The notes beneath the pieces were generated by a model, which saw only the letters and a list, made by a program, of their open reading frames with translations, ran no database searches and was not told the DNA's origin. 64,000 nucleotides of DNA from an uncultured Bacilli bacterium (GTDB lineage: Bacteria; Bacillota_I; Bacilli_A; RF39; UBA660). Below are positions 8,510 through 16,128 of the stretch, piece after piece. Position numbers and translations under genes: made by a program. Location: contig CALVSY010000003.1 of assembly GCA_944359725.1 (NCBI GenBank), forward strand, positions 16,499 through 80,498, read 5' to 3'. Position 1 is the first letter of the stretch. Each line of letters opens with the position of its first letter.

Positions 8510-11089
8510 ATGAAAAAAGTTATATTAGTAGATGGAAATAATTTATTGTTTAGAAGTTATTATGCGACTGCATATCAAGGTAATTTTATGAAAAACAAAG
8601 ATGGTTTTCCAACTAATGCATTATATGGTTTTGTAAACATGATTCATAAAATAATAAATGATGAAAGACCGGAGTATATGCTTGTTGCTTTTGATAAGGG
8701 AAAAACGTTTAGACATGATAAATATGAGGATTATAAAGCTGGTAGAATAAAGATGCCTGATGAACTTAAAAGTCAGTTTCCAGTTGCAAAAGAAATACTT
8801 ACTAATTTAGGTATTAAATGGTTTGAAATAGATAATTATGAAGCTGATGATATAATTGGTACACTTGCGAAAAAAATTGATCAAACAGATGATTATAAAG
8901 GTTTAATCGTAAGTAGTGATAAAGACCTTTTACAACTTATATCAGATAAAGTAATTATGAAACTTTTAAAGTCAAAAGATTATGTAATAATGACCAATGA
9001 GACTTTTTATGATGAATATAAACTTACACCAGATAAAATGATAGATATAAAAGCATTACAAGGTGATTCTTCTGATAACATAGAAGGCGTAAAAGGAATT
9101 GGTGAGAAAACTGCTTTAAAACTCTTACAAGAATATGGCTCATTAGAAAATATATATGAAAATATTACTTCTATTAAAGGGGCTGTTGCAACAAAGTTAA
9201 TAAACGGAAAAGAAAAAGCCTTTGAAAGCAAAGACTTGGTTACCATATATAAAGACGTTCCTTTGGATTTTGACTTAAGTAGTACTAAAATAACAACTGG
9301 TAACCTAGAAGGTTTAAAAAAACTTTACGAACAACTAGAGTTTTATTCGTTTTTGAAAAACATGAAAATAAATAGAGAAAATAAAGATATTGAAGTAATA
9401 GAAATAAATGACGCAAACGAACTTGATAATTTATCATCTCCTGTTAGTATTTATGCAGAGTTAAACAAAACGAATTATCATGTAGCATCAATACTTGCAT
9501 TAGGTATATATGATGGTAAAAACATTTATTATGTAAAAAAAGAATTAATAAAAGATGCGGTAGAAAAAATAAATAAATTAGATAAGTATACGTATGATTT
9601 AAAAAAACATTATGTTGCTTTAAAAAAACTTGGAATAAATTTGCAAAACGTGTTGTTTGATTCTATGATAGCAGCTTACTTACTTAACTATAACGTTAAA
9701 GATGATATTTCATATTTAGCAAATCAGTTTGGCTATGATATTTCGTTTTTTGAAATAATATCAAAATCTAAAAACGTTGATGAAGAAACGTTAAAAAAAT
9801 TAGTGGCCGAAAAAGTAAAGTTTATTTATGAAACTAAGCGTGAATTAGAAACTGAAATGCAAAAGGAAGATTGCAATTATTTATTCAATGAAATTGAAAT
9901 GCCTTTGTCGATCGTTTTGGGAGACATGGAATATCAGGGAATAAGAGTAGATGTTAACGTTTTAAAGCAAATGAATACCGAAATAGAAGAAAAAATAAAA
10001 GAAATATCAGAAAAGATATATGATTTAGCAGGTGAGAAATTTAACATTTCGTCCCCAAGGCAATTAGGTGAGGTATTGTTTTCACATCTTCAAATAGGTA
10101 AAGGTAAAAAGACCAAAAGTGGTTATTCAACGGACAAAAACGTATTAGAAAAGTATAAAGACAGACACCCTATAGTGCCGCTTATACTTGAACATAGAAT
10201 GCTTACTAAACTTCAAAGTACCTATATAGTTGGTTTAGAAAACAGCATATTAGAAGATGGAAAAATTCATACTATCTACACACAAACATTAACCAGAACT
10301 GGAAGATTGTCGTCAATCGAGCCTAATTTACAAAACATACCAGTTAGAACTACCTATGGAAAGTTAATTAGAAAAGCTTTTGTCCCAGAGGAAGGTTGCG
10401 TGTTATTATCAAGCGATTACTCGCAAATAGAATTACGTGTTTTTGCGCACTTCTCTAAAGTACCTAACTTGATTGATGCTTTTAAAAACGATATGGATAT
10501 TCATACACGTACGGCAATGGATATTTTTGGTGTTGAAGAAAAAGACGTTACTCCATTAATGAGAAGGCAAGCAAAAGCGGTAAATTTTGGTATTCTTTAC
10601 GGAATAAGTAGTTTTGGATTGTCTGAAGATTTAGGTATTCCTGTTAAAGAAGCTAAAGCTTTTATAGATAAATATTTTGAAACTTATAGTGGTATCAAAA
10701 AATACATGGATAGCGTTGTTAAAGATGCTTATGATAAAGGATACGTATTAACTATTATGAACCGTAAAAGAAGAATTGATGAGCTTCATAATACTAATTA
10801 CATGATAAGGCAGCAAGGTGAGAGAATGGCACTTAATACTCCTATTCAAGGATCTAGTGCTGATATATTAAAAAAGGCCATGATAGATATTTATAAAGAG
10901 TTCCAAAAAAAGAACATTAAAAGTAAAATGATACTTCAAGTGCATGATGAACTTATCTTTAACGTTCTAAAACAAGAAGAAGATGAGGTTAAAAAAATAG
11001 TTGATTACTGTATGGATAATGCTTACAAACTTGACGTTCCTTTAAAAGTTGACATTGAAACCGGTGATAACTGGTATGATGCAAAGTAG
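8510..11089 (+). CDS. polA: DNA polymerase I
   Basis: Repair and Okazaki-fragment polymerase. 859 residues from the ATG at 8510 (AGGTGG at 8500-8505; an in-frame GTG at 8501 falls in the Shine-Dalgarno). N-terminal 5'-3' exonuclease (1-290; DGNNLLFRSYYA, DNYEADDIIGTLA, GIGEKTA), degenerate 3'-5' exonuclease region (about 300-460), polymerase domain with motif A (SSDYSQIELRVFAH), O-helix RRQAKAVNFGILYG and motif C (LQVHDELIF). The usual DxE of the proofreading domain is replaced by YAELNK, so proofreading is predicted lost, as in Bacillus Pol I. Confidence 0.97.
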   Translation: MKKVILVDGNNLLFRSYYATAYQGNFMKNKDGFPTNALYGFVNMIHKIINDERPEYMLVAFDKGKTFRHDKYEDYKAGRIKMPDELKSQFPVAKEILTNLGIKWFEIDNYEADDIIGTLAKKIDQTDDYKGLIVSSDKDLLQLISDKVIMKLLKSKDYVIMTNETFYDEYKLTPDKMIDIKALQGDSSDNIEGVKGIGEKTALKLLQEYGSLENIYENITSIKGAVATKLINGKEKAFESKDLVTIYKDVPLDFDLSSTKITTGNLEGLKKLYEQLEFYSFLKNMKINRENKDIEVIEINDANELDNLSSPVSIYAELNKTNYHVASILALGIYDGKNIYYVKKELIKDAVEKINKLDKYTYDLKKHYVALKKLGINLQNVLFDSMIAAYLLNYNVKDDISYLANQFGYDISFFEIISKSKNVDEETLKKLVAEKVKFIYETKRELETEMQKEDCNYLFNEIEMPLSIVLGDMEYQGIRVDVNVLKQMNTEIEEKIKEISEKIYDLAGEKFNISSPRQLGEVLFSHLQIGKGKKTKSGYSTDKNVLEKYKDRHPIVPLILEHRMLTKLQSTYIVGLENSILEDGKIHTIYTQTLTRTGRLSSIEPNLQNIPVRTTYGKLIRKAFVPEEGCVLLSSDYSQIELRVFAHFSKVPNLIDAFKNDMDIHTRTAMDIFGVEEKDVTPLMRRQAKAVNFGILYGISSFGLSEDLGIPVKEAKAFIDKYFETYSGIKKYMDSVVKDAYDKGYVLTIMNRKRRIDELHNTNYMIRQQGERMALNTPIQGSSADILKKAMIDIYKEFQKKNIKSKMILQVHDELIFNVLKQEEDEVKKIVDYCMDNAYKLDVPLKVDIETGDNWYDAK

Positions 11090-11099
11090 GTGATTTAAC

Positions 11100-11912
11100 A
11101 TGCCGGAATTAGCAGAAGTAGAAACAACAAGAAGAGATTTGAGCAAAATAATAGCGGGAAAGAAAATTAATAAAGTAGAAGTTTATTTAGATAAAATCGT
11201 TTATAATAAAAAGGAAAGTTTTATAAAAGATACATCTGGTAAAGATGTAATGAGTGTTAAAAGAAGAGGTAAATGGCTTTTATTTGAACTTAATGATAAA
11301 TATTTAATAATTCATTTTAGAATGGAAGGAAGATTCTACCTTCTTCCTTTAGATGCAAAAAAAGACAAACATGATTATGTAATATTTTATTTTGATGATT
11401 TTTCACTTCATTATAATGATCCAAGATTGTTTGGAAAAATGCAGGTAATTGATAAAGATAAAATAGATGAGTTCTTTAAAGAAAAGAAGTTAGGACTTGA
11501 ATATACTGATCCTAATTTGACGCCTATGTATTTAAAGCAACAATTTAAAACACATCATACTGATATTAAAAAAATACTTTTAGATCAGAGTTATATTACT
11601 GGTATAGGAAATATTTACGCAGACGAAATTCTTTTTGAATCAAAGATTAATCCTATGTCTTATGCAGATAAGATTACTAAGCCAAAGCTTCAAGAGATAA
11701 TTAATAATACTAAAATGGTTTTTGAGCATGCTTTAAAATATAAAGGGACTTATCCGAATATTGATGGCAAAAGAGGTACGTTTGAAGCGCATTTAAAGGT
11801 GCATGGAAGACAGAACAAGCCTTGTTATGAATGTGGTACTTTAATAAAAAAAGAAAAAATTGGAGGGCGTGGCACGTATTATTGCCCAAAATGTCAGCGA
11901 AAAAAATATTAA
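11100..11912 (+). CDS. mutM: Formamidopyrimidine-DNA glycosylase
   Basis: Base-excision repair of 8-oxoguanine with AP-lyase activity. 270 residues starting MPELAEVET, where Pro2 and Glu3 are the catalytic residues; HxTH-containing middle domain (LLDQSYITGIGNIYADEILF) and a C-terminal zinc finger with two Cys pairs (CYECG, CPKC). It starts 10 bases after polA and is probably co-transcribed with it, the same polA-mutM order as in many Bacillota. Confidence 0.97.
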   Translation: MPELAEVETTRRDLSKIIAGKKINKVEVYLDKIVYNKKESFIKDTSGKDVMSVKRRGKWLLFELNDKYLIIHFRMEGRFYLLPLDAKKDKHDYVIFYFDDFSLHYNDPRLFGKMQVIDKDKIDEFFKEKKLGLEYTDPNLTPMYLKQQFKTHHTDIKKILLDQSYITGIGNIYADEILFESKINPMSYADKITKPKLQEIINNTKMVFEHALKYKGTYPNIDGKRGTFEAHLKVHGRQNKPCYECGTLIKKEKIGGRGTYYCPKCQRKKY

Positions 11913-11923
11913 GAGGTGGTAAA

Positions 11924-12127
11924 ATGAATAAAAATAGTAGTAAAGTAAATACGTTAAAAGATATTAAAAGCATTGATTCTTTAATCGCTGGTATGGATCT
12001 TTGCGAATTTTATGGTAAAATTTCTAAGAAGTTTGTAGATGACGGTGGCTATAACTTAAGCGAATTTATATATGGCCAAAAATTAGGTAGAAAAAATAAA
12101 TATAAAAAACATAAAAACAGTAAATAA
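11924..12127 (+). CDS. Small basic protein, unknown
   Basis: 67 residues after mutM, start ATG 11924 with AGAGGTGG at 11912-11919. Middle part is a likely helical segment (KSIDSLIAGMDLCEFYGKIS); the C-terminus is Lys-rich (RKNKYKKHKNSK), compatible with nucleic-acid contact but not diagnostic. Close spacing (11 bases after mutM) puts it in the polA-mutM operon. Not recognised. Confidence 0.5.
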   Translation: MNKNSSKVNTLKDIKSIDSLIAGMDLCEFYGKISKKFVDDGGYNLSEFIYGQKLGRKNKYKKHKNSK

Positions 12128-12184
12128 TGCATAAATTATAAGTAAATAAGTAGAATGCTTTATTATACAAATGTGTAAGTAAAA

Positions 12185-12213
12185 TTGACATTTCTTGTCG
12201 TTTGTGTTATAAT
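12185..12213 (+). promoter_or_regulatory. near-consensus SigA promoter with extended -10
   Basis: TTGACA (12185-12190), 17-base spacer, TATAAT (12208-12213) preceded by TGT. The best -35/-10 pair in the window. Confidence 0.9.
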
Positions 12214-12222
12214 ACCACTACC

Positions 12223-12253
12223 AATTGGGTAAAATGTGTTTGTTTTACCAATT
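12223..12253 (+). promoter_or_regulatory. 5'-UTR hairpin/dyad before the 12273 gene
   Basis: AATTGGGTAAAA pairs with TTTTACCAATT (one bulged G), loop TGTGTTTG. It starts about 3 bases after the expected transcript start and ends 5 bases before the Shine-Dalgarno AGAGGGGG. Could be a 5' stabiliser, an operator or a protein-binding RNA hairpin. Confidence 0.6.
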
Positions 12254-12272
12254 AAAAAGAGGGGGTTATACT

Positions 12273-12698
12273 ATGAAAGGATCTTATATATTTGAATATC
12301 TAAACGAAAATGAATTCAAAAAGCTAGAACGTTCTGTAAAGAAGTATAATATGTTAGCGTATAAGAAAATGGTTTTTGAATTTTATCCAGAGTTAAAAGA
12401 AGGTAATTTTTTAGGAAAACTGGTTAATGAAAACGTTAAGGATAATACCAAGAGCTATGAGCTTAAATTACCTACGGATGATTTATTTGTAAGAGTGCAT
12501 GGAGAGGTTGTTTTGCACTATTCGGTATGTGAAAACAGTCATACCATAATACTTGAAACCATAACACCTGAAACATTATTATCAGAAGGTCACAGGCAAG
12601 AACTTCAAGCATATAAGGGAGTTATGATTTCAAAGGCTAATCAAGAAAAAGATAAATTTAAAATTGATTTACTTAATATGCTACAAAATGGCGATTAA
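12273..12698 (+). CDS. Conserved-looking cytoplasmic protein, unknown
   Basis: 141 residues, mixed alpha/beta, no membrane segment or signal. Start ATG 12273 follows AGAGGGGG (12259-12266). A helical N-terminal third (NENEFKKLERSVKKYNMLAYKK) is followed by beta-rich segments (FVRVHGEVVLHYSVCENSHTIILETI) and a C-terminal helix. The near-consensus promoter and strong Shine-Dalgarno predict high expression, so this is probably an abundant protein. Not recognised; no catalytic motif seen. Confidence 0.6.
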   Translation: MKGSYIFEYLNENEFKKLERSVKKYNMLAYKKMVFEFYPELKEGNFLGKLVNENVKDNTKSYELKLPTDDLFVRVHGEVVLHYSVCENSHTIILETITPETLLSEGHRQELQAYKGVMISKANQEKDKFKIDLLNMLQNGD

Positions 12699-12712
12699 TT
12701 CGTCATTTTTTT
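12687..12712 (+). terminator. terminator of the 12273 gene
   Basis: AATGGCG, loop ATTAATT, CGTCATT (one G-U), then a T run. Confidence 0.8.
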
Positions 12713-12724
12713 AATTTTTTTTAA

Positions 12725-12762
12725 ATTATCATATTGATTAAGTTTAAAGAATATGATAATAT
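12725..12762 (+). promoter_or_regulatory. tRNA operon promoter embedded in an 11-bp inverted repeat
   Basis: TTGATT (12734-12739), 17-base spacer, TAATAT (12757-12762, preceded by TGA). The region is spanned by a perfect inverted repeat ATTATCATATT (12725-12735) / AATATGATAAT (12750-12760) with a 14-base centre. Confidence 0.55.
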
Positions 12763-12782
12763 ATATAAGCAAGTGATGTTTT

Positions 12783-12859
12783 GGACCCTTAGCTCAGTTG
12801 GTTAGAGCATCCGGCTCATAACCGGCAGGTCGTAGGTTCGAGTCCTACAGGGTCCACCA
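12783..12859 (+). tRNA. tRNA with CAT anticodon (Ile2 with lysidine, or elongator Met)
   Basis: 77 bases: acceptor GGACCCT/AGGGTCC, D-arm AGCTCAGTTGGTTAGAGC, anticodon loop CTCATAA, T-arm with GGTTCGAGTCC, encoded CCA. The body closely resembles Bacillus tRNA-Ile2 (k2CAU), so Ile2 is favoured, but the anticodon alone does not separate it from elongator Met. Confidence 0.93.
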
Positions 12860-12864
12860 CTTGT

Positions 12865-12949
12865 GCGGGTATGGCGAAATTGGCAGACGCGCTAGACTTA
12901 GGATCTAGTGGAGTAATCCGTGGGGGTTCAAGTCCCTTTACCCGCACCA
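12865..12949 (+). tRNA. tRNA-Leu (TAG)
   Basis: 85-base class II tRNA: acceptor GCGGGTA/TACCCGC, anticodon loop CTTAGGA (TAG), long variable arm (TGGAGTAATCCG), encoded CCA. Five bases after the previous tRNA, so co-transcribed. Confidence 0.95.
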
Positions 12950-12958
12950 TATAAAAGC

Positions 12959-12980
12959 AAAGACCTTATCGGTCTTTTTC
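12959..12980 (+). terminator. tRNA operon terminator
   Basis: AAAGACC, loop TTATC, GGTCTTT, followed by TTC and TTTT. Confidence 0.85.
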
Positions 12981-12985
12981 TTTTA

Positions 12986-13068
12986 CTCGAAACCTACGAC
13001 CCACCATATTAAATTTAACATTTGTAAAGATATACAACAAAATGTGACGTTTTTTGCTCTAACCAACC
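12986..13068 (-). other. inverted tRNA-like fragments (possible tRNA remnant)
   Basis: CTCGAAACCTACGACC (12986-13001) is the reverse complement of the T-arm region of the CAT tRNA upstream with one inserted base; GCTCTAACCAACC (13056-13068) is the reverse complement of its D-arm. On the minus strand the order is D-arm then T-arm, as in a tRNA, but separated by about 55 instead of 21 bases. A decayed inverted copy or an antisense element; it lies just past the terminator. Confidence 0.5.
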
Positions 13069-13104
13069 TGTATTCTATTTCTCAAAAAAAGGAGAAATTT
13101 TTAC

Positions 13105-13857
13105 ATGAATACTGATTTTAAAGAAATAATTGATAAATTTATAAAAATAAATCAAAAAGGCTATGTATTGGGAATTAACAATAATCAAATAAATAGTGCA
13201 GGTTTAACCTTAGAACATTTGCTTGGTAAAAAAGCGGATAGTATGTTTTTTCCTGATTATTATGGAATAGAAGTCAAATGCACAAGTAGGTTTAGTAGAT
13301 ACAATATAAGTTTATTTTCTATTAGTTTTGATGGACCAAATTTGTTTGAAAGCAATTACCTTTTAGAACAGTATGGAACTTATGATGAAGATTATAAAGA
13401 AAAAAAGAAATTGATAGTAAATTTTAAAATAAATGAAAAAGTATTAGTAGGAAAATATTATTTTGAGCTTAAAATAGATGATGAAAATGAAAAATTATTC
13501 ATAAATATTTATGATTTGAATTTTAATTTAATTGAGAAAAGTGGTTATCTTTCTTTTGATACATTAAAAAAAAGAATACAGATAAAATTAAGTAAACTAG
13601 CTTTGATTTTTGCTAGTAAGAAAAAAACTGATGATAATTTATTTTTTAGATATTATAAAATAGTTTGTTTAACTATAAAAGATTTTAACACGTTTTTAGG
13701 TTTACTAAAAAGCAGTGATGTAAAAGCGTGCTTAATGCTAAGATTTTCTAAAAGCGGAGTTGATATTTTAAAAAATAAAAATAAAAACATGTGTTTTTCC
13801 ATAAAGAAAAAAAGTATTTATAAATTATTTAACGAAGTTTTTAAATATGAAAACTAA
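13105..13857 (+). CDS. MvaI/BcnI-family restriction endonuclease, orphan
   Basis: 250 residues. GLTLEHLLGKKAD (33-45) followed by FPDYYGIEVKC matches the MvaI/BcnI PD-(D/E)xK core, with D51 and E56-V-K58 as metal-binding and catalytic residues; SRYNISLFSISFDGPN is the following family block. Related enzymes cut CCWGG/CCSGG-type sites. No DNA methyltransferase lies anywhere in the window, so it is either protected elsewhere, a nicking or regulatory enzyme, or a domesticated nuclease. AAAGGAG lies 10 bases before the ATG. It is AT-rich and stands alone between two tRNA clusters. Confidence 0.75.
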   Translation: MNTDFKEIIDKFIKINQKGYVLGINNNQINSAGLTLEHLLGKKADSMFFPDYYGIEVKCTSRFSRYNISLFSISFDGPNLFESNYLLEQYGTYDEDYKEKKKLIVNFKINEKVLVGKYYFELKIDDENEKLFINIYDLNFNLIEKSGYLSFDTLKKRIQIKLSKLALIFASKKKTDDNLFFRYYKIVCLTIKDFNTFLGLLKSSDVKACLMLRFSKSGVDILKNKNKNMCFSIKKKSIYKLFNEVFKYEN

Positions 13858-13862
13858 TTTGG

Positions 13863-13891
13863 TTACAAAATGAATTATTAGATGTTATAAT
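13863..13891 (+). promoter_or_regulatory. SigA-type promoter of the 13946 gene
   Basis: TTACAA (13863-13868), 17-base spacer, TATAAT (13886-13891) preceded by TGT. Confidence 0.75.
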
Positions 13892-13945
13892 ATGGATGAT
13901 GAACATAAATGTTTTTGATTTACAAAGATTAAAGGTGATGTAAAT

Positions 13946-15544
13946 ATGAGTGAAATAAAATCTAAAACAGATGAAGATATTTTAGATACAAAACTTATGG
14001 AAAAATTATTGTCTAATGGTGATTATTATGACTTTTTAAAAAAAGGTATATTAAGTAGTTATCGTGCTTTTTCTATTAAAGAGGACGAGGAAGATGAACT
14101 TTTAAAAGTAAAAGAAGCAGGTAATCCAATAGATGTTTTAAATAAAATAAAGCAAGCGATAGAAACTGGAACTTTAAAACTAAATGATGAGCAAAAAAAT
14201 AACTATTGTTTTTTGCTTGACAATGCATCTATAAATAGATTTATTGATGATTATAAAGATAAGATTTTTGAGATGAATATAAAAGGAAGTAGTGTAACAA
14301 TTCCATGCAAATACTTTATTGATTTTTTAAGTCTGTCAAATAAGGATTATGATGACTTTTTTAGTGATGAAATAAAAGGGTTTAAAGAATACGAAAAAAA
14401 AGATTTTTTATATTTGTTCATGAATTTTATAAGAAAAGAACTATTGTTTAGAAGGTACGTTTTTCAAGGCGAGTATGAAAGCAGAATAAAGGAAATAACA
14501 AATTGTGAAAGATTAGATGTTGAATATTTATATTACAATAATCCAAATGTTGTAAGGTACAAGAATTTAGATGACATTAAAATAACAGATGAATTAATAA
14601 AAGAGGTAACTGGTGAAATTCCAAATGATTTAGATCAAATTGAAAAGACAATTTATATTTATATTAAACTTTGTAAAACACTTTCTTATGATCCTGAGTT
14701 TTATGCTTTAGGCCAAGGAATATTGGCAGTTGATAAACACCGTAACATAAATAATATCGAGTTTGTAACACCCGATAATAACGAAGTTGTATGTTACGAG
14801 TTTTGTGCTATTTACGCAAAACTAATTAAAGAATTGGGATTTGATTATGAAATAGATGGAGATCCACTAGCAATGCTTTTAGGTAATCATCAAAGTTTAA
14901 AAACCTTACTTGGAAAATACTTTGTATCAGTTGATTCTGTTACTTCGGTTTTATATGGTGACATGACTTGTGCTAAACTAAACCAGCCACTTGAAGGTAT
15001 AAAATGCCTTAATAAAAGTCAAAAAAGTAAAAAAGAATTTGAATTAAAATTAATTAAAGTTTATAGTTTGATAGTAAATAATGAAAAAAATAAAATAAAG
15101 GATTATACTAAACTTACTTTTGATGATCTATTTAAACAAAACGGTTTGGATCCAAACAAAAGCACTTTTGAAGATAAAATAATGATATTAATAAAAGAAG
15201 CTAACAAACTTGCTTTAAAAACGGTAGATTTAATGGGATACATAAGAAAACTTGTAAAGACTTTGTTTGAATCTAGCGAAAAAGATAACAACGTAAAATT
15301 TTCTGTTATAAATGACAAAGAAAGGGTAAAGGAAGGTCAAAAAGCAACGGTAAGTGGTGTTTTTACAATAATTGATGGTGAAAAAACGTCTTATTTGTTA
15401 TACAATGATAATGAAAAACTACTTATTCCAATAACGAAAATTGATCTAAACAATATGTTTACAGAAGGTAAATTAAACTACATAGATAAGCAAAGTACAA
15501 TGATACCAGGTATTGATGTTGAAGGATTTACCTCAATTAAATAG
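13946..15544 (+). CDS. Transglutaminase-like (papain-fold) protein, unknown role
   Basis: 532 residues, no signal peptide. The middle (about 230-340) has the order of a transglutaminase core: helix EKTIYIYIKLCKTLSYDPEF, then EVVCYEFCAIYAKLIKELGF with candidate nucleophile C283, then H315 (GNHQSLKTLLG) and D330 (YFVSVDSV). N-terminal 220 residues are helical and acidic; after the core come helices and a C-terminal beta-rich part (470-532). Could be a protease, cross-linker or inactive binding fold. Own promoter, next to the orphan restriction enzyme. Not matched to a named family. Confidence 0.5.
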   Translation: MSEIKSKTDEDILDTKLMEKLLSNGDYYDFLKKGILSSYRAFSIKEDEEDELLKVKEAGNPIDVLNKIKQAIETGTLKLNDEQKNNYCFLLDNASINRFIDDYKDKIFEMNIKGSSVTIPCKYFIDFLSLSNKDYDDFFSDEIKGFKEYEKKDFLYLFMNFIRKELLFRRYVFQGEYESRIKEITNCERLDVEYLYYNNPNVVRYKNLDDIKITDELIKEVTGEIPNDLDQIEKTIYIYIKLCKTLSYDPEFYALGQGILAVDKHRNINNIEFVTPDNNEVVCYEFCAIYAKLIKELGFDYEIDGDPLAMLLGNHQSLKTLLGKYFVSVDSVTSVLYGDMTCAKLNQPLEGIKCLNKSQKSKKEFELKLIKVYSLIVNNEKNKIKDYTKLTFDDLFKQNGLDPNKSTFEDKIMILIKEANKLALKTVDLMGYIRKLVKTLFESSEKDNNVKFSVINDKERVKEGQKATVSGVFTIIDGEKTSYLLYNDNEKLLIPITKIDLNNMFTEGKLNYIDKQSTMIPGIDVEGFTSIK

Positions 15545-15596
15545 TTATAGAATTAATTAAAATGCGTAAAATATTATAAAGAATGATATTTTTAAA

Positions 15597-15625
15597 TTGT
15601 AAAGTTATCATATAATTAGTATAAT
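15597..15625 (+). promoter_or_regulatory. SigA-type promoter of the 15648 gene
   Basis: TTGTAA (15597-15602), 17-base spacer, TATAAT (15620-15625). Confidence 0.75.
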
Positions 15626-15647
15626 TAAAATAGTAGGAGTTGAAAGT

Positions 15648-15998
15648 ATGGTAGTTGCGGACATATCGAAATGGATTATATTGATCCTTATTATTGCAGC
15701 GATTATATTTGTTATAAAAGCTGGAATGAAAATAATTAACATTTTAATCATGGTTGTTGTTTTAGCCTTTTGCTGGTATTCGTTTTTTACGGAAGAAGGA
15801 TGTGCTAGATTATCAATAATGTTATCAGGCCATCCAATAATTGCTTACACAACTGATTTAGAAAAACAAGAAAGTATTTCAACTGACGAAGAAACTTACT
15901 TTACATCATCTAAAGACGTTGTTGTAAATGGTGAAAAAAAAGAATACGTAAAATGTTACACAAAATGGATCGTAAGGATTCCAAGTGTTGGAGAATAA
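15648..15998 (+). CDS. Small membrane protein with extracytoplasmic tail, unknown
   Basis: 116 residues, two adjacent hydrophobic segments (about 8-25 and 29-47) and a soluble C-terminal 65 residues. The Shine-Dalgarno AGGAG lies about 9 bases before the ATG. Two Cys in the soluble part (EEGC and VKC) might pair outside. No family recognised. It has its own promoter and terminator. Confidence 0.55.
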   Translation: MVVADISKWIILILIIAAIIFVIKAGMKIINILIMVVVLAFCWYSFFTEEGCARLSIMLSGHPIIAYTTDLEKQESISTDEETYFTSSKDVVVNGEKKEYVKCYTKWIVRIPSVGE

Positions 15999-16017
15999 CC
16001 TTTATAGGTTGTTTTTT
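15997..16017 (+). terminator. terminator of the 15648 gene
   Basis: AACCT, loop TTAT, AGGTT (extended by A-U and G-U pairs), then GTTTTTT. Confidence 0.75.
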
Positions 16018-16128
16018 CATAAATTTGATTTATAACATTTATAAAAAATATCGATTGGACAATCACATATTTCAAAAGTAAAATAAAAGTGTAAATAAAA
16101 ATTATTTTGTTTTTGAAAGGAATGTAAT

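Noticed and set aside
16021..16128. Riboswitch in front of the Ttd14-like gene
   Set aside because: The 110-base gap is AT-rich without conserved motifs or a terminator-antiterminator pair.
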